DNA from: SAR92 clade bacterium
GTDB taxonomy: Bacteria; Pseudomonadota; Gammaproteobacteria; Pseudomonadales; Porticoccaceae
Reading direction: 5' to 3'
NCBI GenBank assembly: GCA_014381985.1
Contig: JACNKP010000055.1
Coordinates: 1-64,000, forward strand
Length of the DNA: 64,000 nucleotides
Shown here: in pieces, positions 20,445-30,514 of the stretch
Position numbering within the stretch: position 1 is the stretch's first letter
Layout of the letters: every line of letters begins with the position of its first letter
Translations under genes and position numbers: made by a program
The notes under the pieces: generated by a model
Seen by the model: the letters and a program-made list of their open reading frames with translations, nothing else
Database searches by the model: none
Told to the model about the DNA's origin: nothing

Positions 20445-21374
20445 CTATAGCCCTAAGCGCAGACCGGTACTAGCTATATTAAAGCCTTGGGCTCGCACGG
20501 CTCTTGATTGCTCACTGTTTAGATTAAGTAATGGATTAGTATGGTTCATATGAATGAACCATACCTTAGCTCGCTGCTGCGTGGATAGCCCTGATAACGC
20601 AGCGATGGTTTCGGTGACAAAAGGGTGAGGTATTTTAGACATGTCTCGCCCTGGTAGCTCTCCATTATCATAAAATGTAGCGTCGATTAGAGCGTAATCT
20701 GAGGCCTGTATTTGCGCTGCAATATCTTTTTCCCATTGAGACCATTTGTTAATATCAGGTATGAAAAGTGCCGTTTTGTTAGGTCCTTTTATTGAGAATC
20801 CCACTGTTTCTGAAAACTCATCTCGGTGAGGCACTATAAAAGGCGTTACTGTAATATTATCTAACGGAACCGCTGCATGATTACGAAGCGGCTGCAAGGT
20901 TATATTATTTAAACTGACTAGTTGACTCCATGGACCATTATTCATCAGATATTGCTGCATCTTTGGCATCACATAGACAGGTACTTGATCGGCTCCGATG
21001 ACTTCCCGCCCCAAATACATGAGTCCCGTGTAATGACCAATATGCGCATGGGTGACAAAAATTCCATCTAATTTAAATTCACCTGTAGGCGCCTCTCGCT
21101 CTAACATCAAAAGCTGTTCTGGAAAGTTGGGCGTGGCCTCAAACATGTATTTATTTTTACTTGCAGGATTAATTAAGGCTAGTGATGTAGCACCAATTTT
21201 TGTCTCGGGATTGTCCCACCCTGGCATGCAGTGCGATTTATAACAACCTGCCTGAGGGAAACCAGCATCTTGAGCAACACCAAGAACGTAGAGGTAAGGC
21301 GCCTCGCCCGCGGCCGTTGGAAAAGTGGCTGCTGACGCTAGCAAAACGATAAGTGCTTTTAATAATATGGTCAT
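20445..21374 (-). CDS. Exported PqqB-like metallo-beta-lactamase-fold hydrolase
   Basis: A 309-aa protein with a signal peptide (MTILLKALIVLLASAATF...TAAGEA), so probably periplasmic. It resembles the PqqB-like branch of the metallo-beta-lactamase fold: YLYVLGVAQDAGFPQAGC at the start, FVTHAHIGHYTGLMYLG at the metal site, IVPHRDEFSETVGFSI, LFIPDINKW, and WFIHMNHTNP near the end. The usual HxHxDH reads HAHIGH, with glycine replacing aspartate. No other PQQ synthesis genes are present, so a role in PQQ formation is unlikely. The ATG at 21374 is chosen because it starts the signal peptide. It lies between the membrane hydroxylase gene and the 57-aa membrane protein. Confidence 0.8.
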   Translation of the reverse strand: MTILLKALIVLLASAATFPTAAGEAPYLYVLGVAQDAGFPQAGCYKSHCMPGWDNPETKIGATSLALINPASKNKYMFEATPNFPEQLLMLEREAPTGEFKLDGIFVTHAHIGHYTGLMYLGREVIGADQVPVYVMPKMQQYLMNNGPWSQLVSLNNITLQPLRNHAAVPLDNITVTPFIVPHRDEFSETVGFSIKGPNKTALFIPDINKWSQWEKDIAAQIQASDYALIDATFYDNGELPGRDMSKIPHPFVTETIAALSGLSTQQRAKVWFIHMNHTNPLLNLNSEQSRAVRAQGFNIASTGLRLGL

Positions 21375-21416
21375 TAGGTCGTCCCGTAAGTGGGTCATAA
21401 GGGATCATTCAAATAG

Positions 21417-22274
21417 CTAGAGCTTGTTGATAGCCGTCATTTTTCTTCTCGGTAACCAGCCTGGTGGTCCAAAAATATAGCCTACGATTTCGTAAAATGA
21501 CTGCGCTTGTTGAATATCACTAGCCATTGCAGCCCACGTGTGGAAGGTTATTATAAACGGATTATTAGTGTTTAGGTTTTTTACTAGCCCAAAGATAACA
21601 GGTGCCTGCTCTTTAGTGTAGGTGCCAAAAAGGCGATCCCAAAATATAAATAAATTACCGTAATTACGGTCTATGTACTCAAGGTTGGTGCCGTGATGGA
21701 CTCGATGTGTCGAAGGCGTATTAAAAATTCTGTCCAGCCACCCAAGCTTACCAATCCATTGCGTATGACCAACTACTCCCCATAGTCTTGAGCATATCGC
21801 CGCGACTAAGGTAAAACTAGGATCAAACCCAACCAACGGCATGACCATGAAAAAAGGCGCTTTTGAAATAGGCCCGAACCAAGCTTGACGGAAAGCGACA
21901 GTGAAATTCATTTCGATACTGGAGTGGTGATTCATATGGACCGCCCACAAGATTCTTACTCTGTGAGAAGCACGATGATACCAATAAAAAATAAAATCTA
22001 TCGCTACAAAAGTGATGACCCAAACCTGCCAAGGCGCTAAGACCTCGTTAAGGGTAAAAAGTCTAAAGTGATAAAGGTAAAAAGAAAAGCCAAGGGTAGT
22101 GCCCTGTATTGCAACCGAGGTAAGTATATTACCGAAAAGCAGGCCAATTGTTCCCCCAGTATCGCCAAGCTCATAGAAACCGAGACTTTTTCGCGCTGAA
22201 GTCATAGCCTCAATAAAAATAAGGGATAAAATAAGTGGTACCCCTACGGCATAGACTGTTGTTGTCATCAACAT
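21417..22274 (-). CDS. Sterol desaturase / fatty acid hydroxylase family membrane protein
   Basis: A 285-aa integral membrane di-iron oxygenase. The histidine boxes are present: HRASH and HMNHH close together (about residues 120-141), and HRVHH near residue 195. Several hydrophobic segments precede and follow them, as in alkylglycerol monooxygenase and fatty acid hydroxylase relatives. It probably hydroxylates or desaturates a lipid in the inner membrane; the substrate is unknown. GGGGA lies 10 bases before the ATG. It heads a tight minus-strand unit with the PqqB-like hydrolase and the 57-aa protein. Confidence 0.88.
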   Translation of the reverse strand: MLMTTTVYAVGVPLILSLIFIEAMTSARKSLGFYELGDTGGTIGLLFGNILTSVAIQGTTLGFSFYLYHFRLFTLNEVLAPWQVWVITFVAIDFIFYWYHRASHRVRILWAVHMNHHSSIEMNFTVAFRQAWFGPISKAPFFMVMPLVGFDPSFTLVAAICSRLWGVVGHTQWIGKLGWLDRIFNTPSTHRVHHGTNLEYIDRNYGNLFIFWDRLFGTYTKEQAPVIFGLVKNLNTNNPFIITFHTWAAMASDIQQAQSFYEIVGYIFGPPGWLPRRKMTAINKL

Positions 22275-22424
22275 TAATTATCTTTCCCCTAGATTTTAAG
22301 CGCTGCGTTTAAGTCTAAACGACTAGGAATAGATTATATAATGGCGCGAGAGATTTTTTAGCACTTTAAAATGTAGACGATCAAGTACTAAAGGGGCGAT
22401 GAGCACTCAAAGCATGAGATTATA

Positions 22425-23384
22425 TTAAGAGTAAATTTTGAACTGTGGTTTGGTCACGTCGAGCGTTGATACCTTAACCGCAAGGGAGTCTCTACCCGCG
22501 TTCTTGGCTGCACAAAGTAGATTATTTGCCTCCAAAAGCAAATTTTCAGGTTTATTGTTTTTATCTGGATAAATTTCTATAAGGCCAATGCTTAAGGTTA
22601 AAATTGGTCTGGTTTTAGCGTTTTCATTGGGAAGGTTTAAATCACGTATATGTTTCAACATCTTTAACATTAAAGCTCGTGCGCCATTCTTTTCAGTATT
22701 CCCTAGCAATATGGCAAACTCATCCCCACCATACCTAGCGCAAATATCATCTGGCCGATTGACTGACCTTGATAAAATATCAGCTAAGGACTTTAAATAA
22801 AGGTCACCAACGGCGAGGCCATAGCTATCATTTATCTTTTTAAAATGATCGACGTCAATCATCGCCAAAGATATTGGCGTTTTCATTCTGACCGCTCGCA
22901 CCCATTGCTTATCTAAAAACTCCCCAAACACCCTTCGATTTGGAAGCCCAGTCACATCATCTACCGAGGAAAGCTTTAAAACCTCCTCCTCTGCCAGTTT
23001 TTGCTGTGTGATGTCTCGATGGGAAATAACTAAGAACTGTTTGCCCGACAAGACAAATTGGCTCACCCTCATCATAAACCACCTCTCAGCTGAAGGGCTA
23101 TGACAAGGGTATTCCAGATAATAAAGGTCTTGCTCGGCTCGGGACACCTTTCGTATTCCGCTCGCAGCTCTGAGAGCGAAAGAATCGCCTTCTTCCCCAG
23201 CGTCATCGCAAACCTTAAGATAATTAACACCGCTCCAGCCGCCATACTCAAACCAAGGTTCGACTCGACCTAGAGCGTCCCAGCTATGATTTGAAAACTG
23301 GATATCCCCGTCGGAATCTATGACTACAATACCTTCAGACGCCGTATCCAGCACTGCTTTTACAAAACCGTATGATTCAATCAC
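22425..23384 (-). CDS. PAS-GGDEF diguanylate cyclase
   Basis: A 319-aa cytosolic signalling enzyme that should make cyclic di-GMP from two GTP. A PAS-like domain covers roughly residues 5-125 (AVLDTASEGIVVIDSDGDIQF; FLVISHRDITQQKLAEEE), followed by a GGDEF domain from DDVTGLPNRRVFGEFL. The active-site motif is intact (RYGGDEFAILLG) and the inhibitory I-site RPDD lies five residues before it. No membrane segment or EAL domain. Ligand of the PAS domain unknown. It is 150 bases upstream of the hydroxylase gene on the same strand, and faces a 590-base region without a clear gene. Confidence 0.92.
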   Translation of the reverse strand: MIESYGFVKAVLDTASEGIVVIDSDGDIQFSNHSWDALGRVEPWFEYGGWSGVNYLKVCDDAGEEGDSFALRAASGIRKVSRAEQDLYYLEYPCHSPSAERWFMMRVSQFVLSGKQFLVISHRDITQQKLAEEEVLKLSSVDDVTGLPNRRVFGEFLDKQWVRAVRMKTPISLAMIDVDHFKKINDSYGLAVGDLYLKSLADILSRSVNRPDDICARYGGDEFAILLGNTEKNGARALMLKMLKHIRDLNLPNENAKTRPILTLSIGLIEIYPDKNNKPENLLLEANNLLCAAKNAGRDSLAVKVSTLDVTKPQFKIYS

Positions 23385-23974
23385 GAGTAAACCCTTAAAT
23401 ATACTTTATTGATGCTACTTATTATTCATCATCCTAAGGTTCCTCAAAATACAATAACTAGAAAGGCACCTCATACTGACATAGCTAAATGCTTATAAGA
23501 TTCAACAAACGCTACGCCAAATCTCTAAGCTTCTTTTTGCTTTATTATACTATTATGAATAGATATTCATACTGCCTAATTTAGCGAGCATGCCATTAAG
23601 CAGGGATAATTTATTGCAAGCACTCTTAATAGTCGAGTCAAATTACATAGAATCAGCTAACCACCGGCATCACGTCTTAAATTTGAAGAGATGGTGCTTA
23701 GAGCACTAATGGCTCTTTCCCCAGAGTTTCTTTGCCACACGGCACGGGGTACGTGTGACTAGGGCTAGTTGGATCAAATATTGCAGCTGGAGTGCTGCCG
23801 AGCGAACCATAAAAATTTATCTGAAATGTTTGTGCTTCGATCTGATCTACCAGTTGAGACCGGGCTAAAGGTAATCATCCCGCCAACTGGTGGCTTATCA
23901 GGATCAATGCGGCTGTTTAAAAAACGTTAAAGTCCCTGCCGCATAGTAGGTAATATCGAAACCAAACCTCAAAA
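23385..23974. other. 590-base region without a clear gene, containing inverted repeats
   Basis: No open frame of ordinary size on either strand. Structures seen: ATGAATA/TATTCAT at 23555-23570 (2-base spacer); CACACG/CGTGTG at 23736-23757; and a longer interrupted stem at 23849-23891, where ACCAGTTG and CGGG pair with CCCG and CAACTGGT. A plus frame without a start, from about 23771 to the TAA at 23930, reads sensibly at its end (LRSDLPVETGLKVIIPP), so the right part may be a gene remnant. It also must hold the promoter of the cyclase at 23384. Confidence 0.4.
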
Positions 23975-25039
23975 TTAGTTAATCTTAGGGTCTAGCTCGC
24001 CGCTTTGATAACGCGTGGTCATAGCATCTAAACTAAGTGCTCGAATTTTCGAAGCATTACCCGCGGTTGAAAACGCCTCGTAGCGTGCAGTCGCTATATC
24101 CTGCATAGCTGTAATAGTTTCTTTTAGGTAGGCGCGAGGATCAAAGGCGCTAGGATTTTCCGCTAAGAAACGGCGGACTGCACCAGTCGATGCCAAACGC
24201 AGGTCAGTGTCGATATTGATCTTTCGCACGCCGTGCTTAATACCTTCGCAAATTTGATCAACGGGAACGCCATAGGTTTCAGGAATCTCTCCACCGTGCT
24301 GATTGATTATCGCCAGCCACTCTTGAGGGACTGAAGAAGACCCATGCATTACCAAGTGAGTGTCTGGGATACGCTGATGAATGGCCCTTATTCGATCAAT
24401 AGCAAGAATATCTCCAGTGGGAGGTCGACTGAACTTGTAGGCTCCATGGGACGTACCGCAGGCAATAGCCAAAGTGTCGACCTGGGTTTTGGCAACAAAA
24501 TCCGCAGCCTCTTCGGGGTCGGTTAACATTTGCTCTTGGGTCAGCGTCCCTTCAGCTCCGACACCGTCTTCTTCACCCGCTTGGCCTGTTTCTAATGAAC
24601 CCAGACAACCTAGCTCACCCTCGACAGAAACGCCGCAGGCATGCGCCATCTCAACGGTGCGACGTGTTACATCAACATTGTAGCCATAATTTGAGGGCGT
24701 TTTGCCATCTTCTTCAAGCGATCCATCCATCATTACCGAGGTAAATCCAAGCTGAATAGAGCGCTGACAAATAGCTGGGCTGGTGCCGTGGTCTTGGTGC
24801 ATGCACACAGGGATATGTGGCCATTCTTCAACGGCGGCCTGAATTAAATGACGTAAAAAAGGTGCTCCCGCATATTTGCGCGCGCCTGCGGAGGCTTGCA
24901 CAATGACTGGGCTATCTGTCTGATCTGCGGCCATCATAATGGCTCGCATCTGCTCAAGATTATTAACGTTAAATGCAGGTACGCCGTAGTTATATTCTGC
25001 TGCGTGATCAAGCATCTGTCGTAGTGAAATAAGTGCCAT
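23975..25039 (-). CDS. fba: Class II fructose-bisphosphate aldolase (Calvin-type subgroup)
   Basis: Zinc-dependent reversible cleavage of fructose 1,6-bisphosphate (and sedoheptulose bisphosphate in this subgroup). It has the class II features [16 protein letters not shown], the metal site [25 protein letters not shown], and [12 protein letters not shown]. Length 354 aa matches the CbbA-like subgroup. It is the last gene of the minus-strand tkt-epd-pgk-fba unit, 65 bases after pgk. There is no RuBisCO gene here, so it works in gluconeogenesis/glycolysis and the pentose phosphate network. Confidence 0.95.
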   Translation of the reverse strand: MALISLRQMLDHAAEYNYGVPAFNVNNLEQMRAIMMAADQTDSPVIVQASAGARKYAGAPFLRHLIQAAVEEWPHIPVCMHQDHGTSPAICQRSIQLGFTSVMMDGSLEEDGKTPSNYGYNVDVTRRTVEMAHACGVSVEGELGCLGSLETGQAGEEDGVGAEGTLTQEQMLTDPEEAADFVAKTQVDTLAIACGTSHGAYKFSRPPTGDILAIDRIRAIHQRIPDTHLVMHGSSSVPQEWLAIINQHGGEIPETYGVPVDQICEGIKHGVRKINIDTDLRLASTGAVRRFLAENPSAFDPRAYLKETITAMQDIATARYEAFSTAGNASKIRALSLDAMTTRYQSGELDPKIN

Positions 25040-25104
25040 AGCTAATGTCCTTTTTAACTTGTTTATCTAATATAGTTATAGATGTAAATCCGGTAATGTA
25101 AAAG

Positions 25105-26268
25105 CTAACCTTTGGCCCGCTGCTCAAGAATAGTGACCGCTGGTAGTTCCTTGCCTTCAACATACTCTAAAAATGCTCCTCCGCCAGTTGAAATATACGA
25201 TATTTTATCGGCTATAGCATATTTATCTACTGCAGCTAGAGTATCTCCACCGCCAGCAATGGAGAATCCGTTACTTGCTGCAATAGCATTAGCTAAGGTT
25301 TCCGTGCCACCACCGAATTGCGCAAACTCAAAAACGCCTACTGGCCCATTCCAAATAATAGTCCCCATCGACACCATCAACTTTGCCAACTGGTCTGCGG
25401 TTTGAGGCCCTATATCAAAAATCATGTCATCGTCGGCCACCTCATCAACTAACTTCACGACGGCCTCCGCAGACTCGGAGAATACTTTACCAACAACCAC
25501 ATCTGTCGGCAGTGGAATGTTTGTCTTTGCCATTAGGGCTTGAGCCGCCGGTATTAAATCTGGCTCATAGAGGGACTTACCAACCGGTTTTCCCGCTGCT
25601 GCTAAAAATGTGTTGGCGATACCTCCGCCTACAATTAACTGGTCGACCTTATCTGCTAAATTCTCTAACACCATTAGTTTGGTAGACACTTTAGATCCAC
25701 CAACAATGGCCGCAATCGGCTTTTTAGGAGTCGCAAGTGCATGAGCTAGAGCGTCAAGCTCCTTAGCCAGCAGCGGACCAGCGCAGGCAATCGGCGCATA
25801 TTTAGCGACACCATGCGTTGATGCCTGTGCCCGGTGCGCTGTACCAAAGGCGTCCATGACGAAAATATCACATAGCTCGGCGTAGGCCTTGGCTAGATCG
25901 TCGTCATTATCTTTTTCACCCTTATTAAAGCGAACATTTTCTAGCATAACCACCTCGCTGCCTGTCAGGTCGATGCCTTCACGCCAATGTTCCACCAGAT
26001 TAACCGGCTTCCCGAGTTGCTCGCTCATAAATTGCGCAACTGGCTCTAGACTATGCTCTGAGGTTACCGATCCTTCACTGGGCCTACCTAAGTGAGACAT
26101 TACAATAACCTTAGCGCCTGCCTGCAGGGCCAATCTAATTGTTGGTAAGCTTGCCTTTATTCGGGCCGCGCTAGTCACTTGACCATCTTTAATTGGCACA
26201 TTTAGATCTTGGCGAATCAACACTCGACGATCAGTTAGATCTAGGTCCGTCATTAACTTCAAGGTCAT
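25105..26268 (-). CDS. pgk: Phosphoglycerate kinase
   Basis: Reversible transfer of phosphate between 1,3-bisphosphoglycerate and ADP. N-terminal substrate-binding [10 protein letters not shown] and [10 protein letters not shown], central [18 protein letters not shown], and C-terminal nucleotide region ([37 protein letters not shown]) are all intact. 387 aa, full length. AGGGGA abuts the ATG at 26268. It follows epd by 44 bases in the same operon. Confidence 0.96.
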   Translation of the reverse strand: MTLKLMTDLDLTDRRVLIRQDLNVPIKDGQVTSAARIKASLPTIRLALQAGAKVIVMSHLGRPSEGSVTSEHSLEPVAQFMSEQLGKPVNLVEHWREGIDLTGSEVVMLENVRFNKGEKDNDDDLAKAYAELCDIFVMDAFGTAHRAQASTHGVAKYAPIACAGPLLAKELDALAHALATPKKPIAAIVGGSKVSTKLMVLENLADKVDQLIVGGGIANTFLAAAGKPVGKSLYEPDLIPAAQALMAKTNIPLPTDVVVGKVFSESAEAVVKLVDEVADDDMIFDIGPQTADQLAKLMVSMGTIIWNGPVGVFEFAQFGGGTETLANAIAASNGFSIAGGGDTLAAVDKYAIADKISYISTGGGAFLEYVEGKELPAVTILEQRAKG

Positions 26269-26312
26269 TCCCCTATTTCCTTTTGGGTGGATTCAATTTC
26301 ACGGATCTCTAA

Positions 26313-27329
26313 TTAAAGCTGTCTTGCGCACCAATAGTGCAGCGTATCCAGCATGCGATTAGCATAACCCCACTCGTTATCAAACCAAATGAGCACCTTA
26401 ACCAATTTTTGCTGGCTAACACGTGTTTGGCTCGCATCGACAACGCCGCTGTGTGGGTCGTGGTTAAAATCGCAGGAAGCCAAAGGCTCTTCAGTATATC
26501 CAAGCACTCCTTGCAGTTCGCCCATCGCTGCTTCAGCTAAAGCAGTATTGACGGTCGCTGTATCAACTGGAGTGTTCAACATCACCGACAAATCAATGGC
26601 CGACACATTAGCGGTTGGAACACGCATAGCCTGAGCTTGGAAGCGCCCCGTTAGCTCCGGTAGCAGGCGATCAATACCCAGTGCTAACCCTGTCTCTACT
26701 GGAATGATTGACTGCATTGAGCCTCGAGTTTTACGCAGATCTGTGTGGTGATAGGCGTCAATAACTGGCTGATCATTCATCGCAGAATGGATGGTCGTGA
26801 TGACGCCGCCATCCACACCAAAGCAATCGTTAAGTACCTTTATTACTGGCACAACACAATTAGTGGAACAAGAGGCATTAGAAATAATCGTTTCCAAGCC
26901 ATCGAGTATTTGGTGATTAACGCCATAAACAATAGTTGCGTCGACACTAGCCTCGGCGGGTTGCGAGAACAATACGCGCTTAGCCCCATTTGTTATATGT
27001 TGTTGGGCGGTCTCACGGTCAGAGAAGCTGCCGCTACATTCAAGAACCACATCAATATCCTGCTCGCGCCAAGGCAGTTGCCGCAAATCTTTATGATTAA
27101 CTATCTGTATAGCATCGCCATTTACCGTCAGGGTGTGCTGATCTAATTCAACCGTGCCAGGAAACCTACCATGAGTAGAATCATAGCGGGTCAAATGAGC
27201 TATGGTTTTAGTTTCAGCCGGCTCATTGATGGCAACTACCTGAGCCCAATCACGGGCGCCAGACTCATAGAGCGCACGCAATACCGAACGCCCTATGCGG
27301 CCATAGCCATTAATAGCAATACGTAACAT
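26313..27329 (-). CDS. epd: Erythrose-4-phosphate dehydrogenase (GAPDH family)
   Basis: Oxidises erythrose 4-phosphate to 4-phosphoerythronate, the first step of pyridoxal phosphate synthesis via DXP; some members also act as glyceraldehyde-3-phosphate dehydrogenase. It has the NAD loop [17 protein letters not shown], the catalytic cysteine in SNASCSTNC, and [18 protein letters not shown], which is characteristic of Epd rather than standard GapA. 338 aa. Its start overlaps the tkt stop by one base, implying coupled translation. The tkt-epd-pgk order is as in Pseudomonas and E. coli. Confidence 0.9.
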   Translation of the reverse strand: MLRIAINGYGRIGRSVLRALYESGARDWAQVVAINEPAETKTIAHLTRYDSTHGRFPGTVELDQHTLTVNGDAIQIVNHKDLRQLPWREQDIDVVLECSGSFSDRETAQQHITNGAKRVLFSQPAEASVDATIVYGVNHQILDGLETIISNASCSTNCVVPVIKVLNDCFGVDGGVITTIHSAMNDQPVIDAYHHTDLRKTRGSMQSIIPVETGLALGIDRLLPELTGRFQAQAMRVPTANVSAIDLSVMLNTPVDTATVNTALAEAAMGELQGVLGYTEEPLASCDFNHDPHSGVVDASQTRVSQQKLVKVLIWFDNEWGYANRMLDTLHYWCARQL

Positions 27330-29323
27330 TAGCCAAGTGACTCCAAGACATTAGCGACCACATTCTCAACCGTGAAGCCAAACTCTTTCATAAGCACTCC
27401 GCCTGGCGCAGATTCGCCAAAGCTTCGCATGCCAACAATCCGGCCATCAATGCCAACGAACTTATGCCAATAGTCTGCATGTAGAGCTTCAACGGCGACT
27501 CTTGCCCTAACCGCAGGGATCAATACTGAATCACGATAGTCGACATCTTGAGCAGAAAAGATCTCCGCGCAGGGCATGGATACTACCCGCACTCGAACAC
27601 CTTGCTTCCCCAATTGATCAGCTGCAGAGACTGCCAATTCAACTTCTGAGCCGGTCGCAATAATAATAGCTTGAGGATCAGTACAATCTTGTAAAACGTA
27701 GCCGCCTTTGGCTATTGCCGCGACCTGTTGGCGTGTTCTTGGCATCGGCGCTAAACCCTGCCGACTAAATACTAACGCGCTGGGTCCCTGACGATTCTCA
27801 ATGGCATTTTTCCAACATACCGCCGACTCCACCGTGTCACAAGGTCTCCACGTATTTAAGTTAGGCGTCGATCGAAGGGAGCTTAGCTGCTCAACAGGTT
27901 GGTGCGTTGGGCCGTCTTCTCCTAAACCAATAGAATCGTGTGTATAAACAAAAATACTCTGCTGTTTCATTATCGCCGCCATACGCACAGCATTACGCGC
28001 ATATTCCATAAACATCAAGAAAGTGGCGCCATAATTAATGAATCCCCCGTGCAAGGCGATGCCATTCATCATCGCGCTCATTCCAAATTCACGAACACCG
28101 TAGTAAATGTAATTGCCGTCGGCATTTTCACTGCTAATGTCTTTTGATCCTGACCATATAGTGAGATTTGACCCGGCCAAATCTGCCGAGCCACCCAGCA
28201 ATTCAGGCAACATTGGACCATAAGCATTTAAGCAATTCTGTGATGCTTTTCGAGAGGCCACTTTTTCCATTTTGTCTTGGCACTCCTGAATATAAGCATC
28301 AGCTTTAGCGCTAAAGTCTACTGGAAGCTCTCCACTTGTTCGTCGCTCAAATTCAGCAGCTAAGTCAGGATGAGCATCTCGATAAGCATCTAATGTCGTA
28401 ACCCAACCGCTCTGAGCCACAACGCCTTTGTCAATGGCATCCCATCCAGCGTAGTGATCTGTAGGTATCTCAAACGGCTCGTGATCCCAACCTAACTGCT
28501 TTCGAGCTAAGATAATTTCGTCCGCACCGAGAGCTGCACCATGACAATCCTCTTTGCCCTGCTTGTTTGGCGAGCCAAACCCAATAATGGTTTTACAGCA
28601 GATCAATGTCGGTTTGGTTTTTTCGGCTCGAGCAAGCTCTATTGCCGCTTTAATAGCATCGCTGTCGTGACCATCGACATCAGCAACCACATGCCAGCCA
28701 TAGGCTTCAAACCGAGCAGGCGTGTCATCACTAAACCAGCCCTCAACCTCACCGTCGATTGAAATTCCATTGTCATCATAGAATGCCGTTAATTTACCCA
28801 GCCCTAAGGTACCCGCCAGAGAACAAACCTCATGAGAAATGCCTTCCATCAGACAACCATCACCTAGAAAGGTGTAGGTTTGATGATCGACCACGTCATG
28901 CCCGGGTCGATTAAATTGCGCCGCCAGCACCTTCTCAGCTAAGGCCATGCCAATGGCATTAGCTATGCCTTGGCCAAGAGGCCCAGTTGTTGTCTCTACC
29001 CCAGGGGCGTAACCATACTCAGGGTGTCCTGGCGTCTTTGAATGTAGCTGCCGAAAATTTTTCAATTCTTCAATAGGCAAATCATATCCAGTGAGATGAA
29101 GTAGAGAATAGAGCAACATAGAGCCATGCCCATTGGACAATACAAACCGATCTCGATTAACCCACGCAGGATCAGATGGGTTATGTTTTAAATAGTCATT
29201 CCACAGCACTTCGGCAATATCTGCCATCCCCATTGGCGCACCTGGGTGTCCACTATTAGCTTGTTGCACAGCATCCATACTGAGCGCTCGAATAGCATTG
29301 GCAAGGTCTCTACGTGAGGCCAT
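27329..29323 (-). CDS. tkt: Transketolase
   Basis: Thiamine-diphosphate enzyme that moves two-carbon units between sugar phosphates and makes erythrose 4-phosphate, the substrate of the next gene. Visible features: [18 protein letters not shown], the TPP motif [13 protein letters not shown] with ...NGISIDG, the pyrimidine-domain [20 protein letters not shown], and the C-terminal ATGSEVELA. 664 aa, full length. It heads the tkt-epd-pgk-fba operon and is divergent from the SahR-like regulator, with 178 bases between the starts. Confidence 0.97.
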   Translation of the reverse strand: MASRRDLANAIRALSMDAVQQANSGHPGAPMGMADIAEVLWNDYLKHNPSDPAWVNRDRFVLSNGHGSMLLYSLLHLTGYDLPIEELKNFRQLHSKTPGHPEYGYAPGVETTTGPLGQGIANAIGMALAEKVLAAQFNRPGHDVVDHQTYTFLGDGCLMEGISHEVCSLAGTLGLGKLTAFYDDNGISIDGEVEGWFSDDTPARFEAYGWHVVADVDGHDSDAIKAAIELARAEKTKPTLICCKTIIGFGSPNKQGKEDCHGAALGADEIILARKQLGWDHEPFEIPTDHYAGWDAIDKGVVAQSGWVTTLDAYRDAHPDLAAEFERRTSGELPVDFSAKADAYIQECQDKMEKVASRKASQNCLNAYGPMLPELLGGSADLAGSNLTIWSGSKDISSENADGNYIYYGVREFGMSAMMNGIALHGGFINYGATFLMFMEYARNAVRMAAIMKQQSIFVYTHDSIGLGEDGPTHQPVEQLSSLRSTPNLNTWRPCDTVESAVCWKNAIENRQGPSALVFSRQGLAPMPRTRQQVAAIAKGGYVLQDCTDPQAIIIATGSEVELAVSAADQLGKQGVRVRVVSMPCAEIFSAQDVDYRDSVLIPAVRARVAVEALHADYWHKFVGIDGRIVGMRSFGESAPGGVLMKEFGFTVENVVANVLESLG

Positions 29324-29447
29324 AGTACTTAACTCCTAAAGGGGGAAATTTGAACGATACATTGTCTCTCAGACAAGCATTTCAGTAAACCGATATTCGC
29401 TATTCATTAGCCTCTCACCGTCAATAAAGCCGCTGGTTTTTCGCTCT

Positions 29448-29480
29448 AATCATTATATTAAAATATTTTGATATATGATT
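29448..29480. promoter_or_regulatory. Near-perfect AT-rich palindrome, candidate SahR operator
   Basis: AATCATTATATTAAAAT (29448-29464) and ATTTTGATATATGATT (29465-29480) form a 33-base palindrome with one mismatch and one extra base. A second, weaker repeat, TATATGAT...ATGATATA, covers 29472-29493, so ATGAT half-sites occur three times. The element overlaps the predicted promoter of the ArsR/methyltransferase gene and lies in the divergent gap with tkt. ArsR-family repressors bind such AT-rich repeats, so autoregulation is likely; whether tkt is also controlled is open. Confidence 0.6.
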
Positions 29481-29495
29481 AACCCATGATATAGT
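29468..29495 (+). promoter_or_regulatory. Predicted sigma-70 promoter of the SahR-like gene
   Basis: TTGATA at 29468-29473 and TATAGT at 29490-29495 are separated by 16 bases. The expected transcription start falls at about 29501-29503, on or next to the ATG at 29502, and no Shine-Dalgarno sequence precedes that ATG. The mRNA may therefore be leaderless. Confidence 0.5.
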
Positions 29496-29501
29496 GCGCA
29501 C

Positions 29502-30497
29502 ATGTTGTCACCAATACATTTTAGCAGTGAGACTCGATCAGCTACCGACACCAGCGCTATTACCGCGCTGTGCAAGGCCGCCGGCGACCCTCTGCGCATG
29601 CAAATTTTAAAAGTGCTGCAGCAAAATGCCTATGGTGTTCTCGAAATGTGTCAGGTTTTTGATATTCGCCAGCCGGCCATGAGCCACCACCTTAAAATTC
29701 TCGCCAACGCAGGCTTAGTAGCCACTCGGCGCGAAGGAACGACTATTTTTTACCGTCGCAATGAAATGCATCCTGATACTGACCTACAAGCATTACAGTA
29801 TAGTCTTTTTCATGCCATTGATGAGGCGGCACTTGATCCAAATCTACGGAATCGACTGGCTGAGATAAATGGCACCCGCGCTGCAGCATCTGTTGCATTT
29901 TTTAATCAAAATGCTGTCCGCTTTGAAGAAAACCAAGACTTGATCGCTAGCTGGTCTGACTATGGCGATAGTGTCGAAAGTTTTCTGCCTGATAATACAG
30001 CGGGCAATCAGTCAGCTCTGGAAATTGGTCCAGGTTATGGCCAGTTCTTGTCTCGCTTATCGGCTAGTTTTGATCGAGTGACTGCGCTAGATAATTCCGC
30101 GGAAATGCTGGAGCAATGCCGAAGTCGCTCTGCTGCCCAAAGCTTAACTAACGTAAGCTTTATGCTGGGCGGCACTGATAGTGCCATCAGCAATGGGGTT
30201 AAAGCCGACTTTATTTCATTGAATATGGTACTGCATCACAATCCAACACCAGCAGAGATAATCGCTGACTGTGCACAGCTCATAAACAAAAACGGTACGC
30301 TGTTAATCACTGAGCTATGTGCGCATGATCAAGAGTGGGTAAAAGAAGCCTGCGGAGATCTGTGGTTAGGGTTTGAGCCAGAAGCATTAACCCAGTGGTG
30401 CTTAGCTGCTAACTTAACGGAGGGCAATAGTCAGTACCTCACGCAGCGCAATGGCTTTCGCATCCAATTAAGACAATTTAATTTAAACACCAATTAA
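29502..30497 (+). CDS. sahR: SahR-like regulator: ArsR helix-turn-helix fused to a SAM-methyltransferase fold
   Basis: A 331-aa two-domain protein. Residues about 20-100 are an ArsR winged helix (GDPLRMQILKVLQ; FDIRQPAMSHHLKILANAGLV; TTIFYRRN). Residues about 150-300 form a class I methyltransferase fold with motif I ALEIGPGYGQFLSRL and LNMVLHHNP. This architecture and the neighbouring metK, ahcY and metF match SahR, the S-adenosylhomocysteine-responsive repressor of methionine-cycle genes in Proteobacteria; Pseudomonas has the equivalent gene between tkt and metK. Ligand binding rather than catalysis by the second domain is inferred from that family. A palindrome lies over its promoter. Confidence 0.85.
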   Translation: MLSPIHFSSETRSATDTSAITALCKAAGDPLRMQILKVLQQNAYGVLEMCQVFDIRQPAMSHHLKILANAGLVATRREGTTIFYRRNEMHPDTDLQALQYSLFHAIDEAALDPNLRNRLAEINGTRAAASVAFFNQNAVRFEENQDLIASWSDYGDSVESFLPDNTAGNQSALEIGPGYGQFLSRLSASFDRVTALDNSAEMLEQCRSRSAAQSLTNVSFMLGGTDSAISNGVKADFISLNMVLHHNPTPAEIIADCAQLINKNGTLLITELCAHDQEWVKEACGDLWLGFEPEALTQWCLAANLTEGNSQYLTQRNGFRIQLRQFNLNTN

Positions 30498-30514
30498 TTT
30501 AAAGGGAAAAACGT

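Noticed and set aside
20445-21374. PQQ biosynthesis gene pqqB
   Set aside because: The protein has a signal peptide and no pqqA, C, D or E lies nearby; true PqqB is cytosolic. It is a PqqB-like relative.
23975-29323. Calvin cycle operon suggested by the CbbA-like aldolase with tkt and pgk
   Set aside because: No RuBisCO or phosphoribulokinase is present, and the same gene order serves gluconeogenesis and the pentose phosphate pathway in Pseudomonas.
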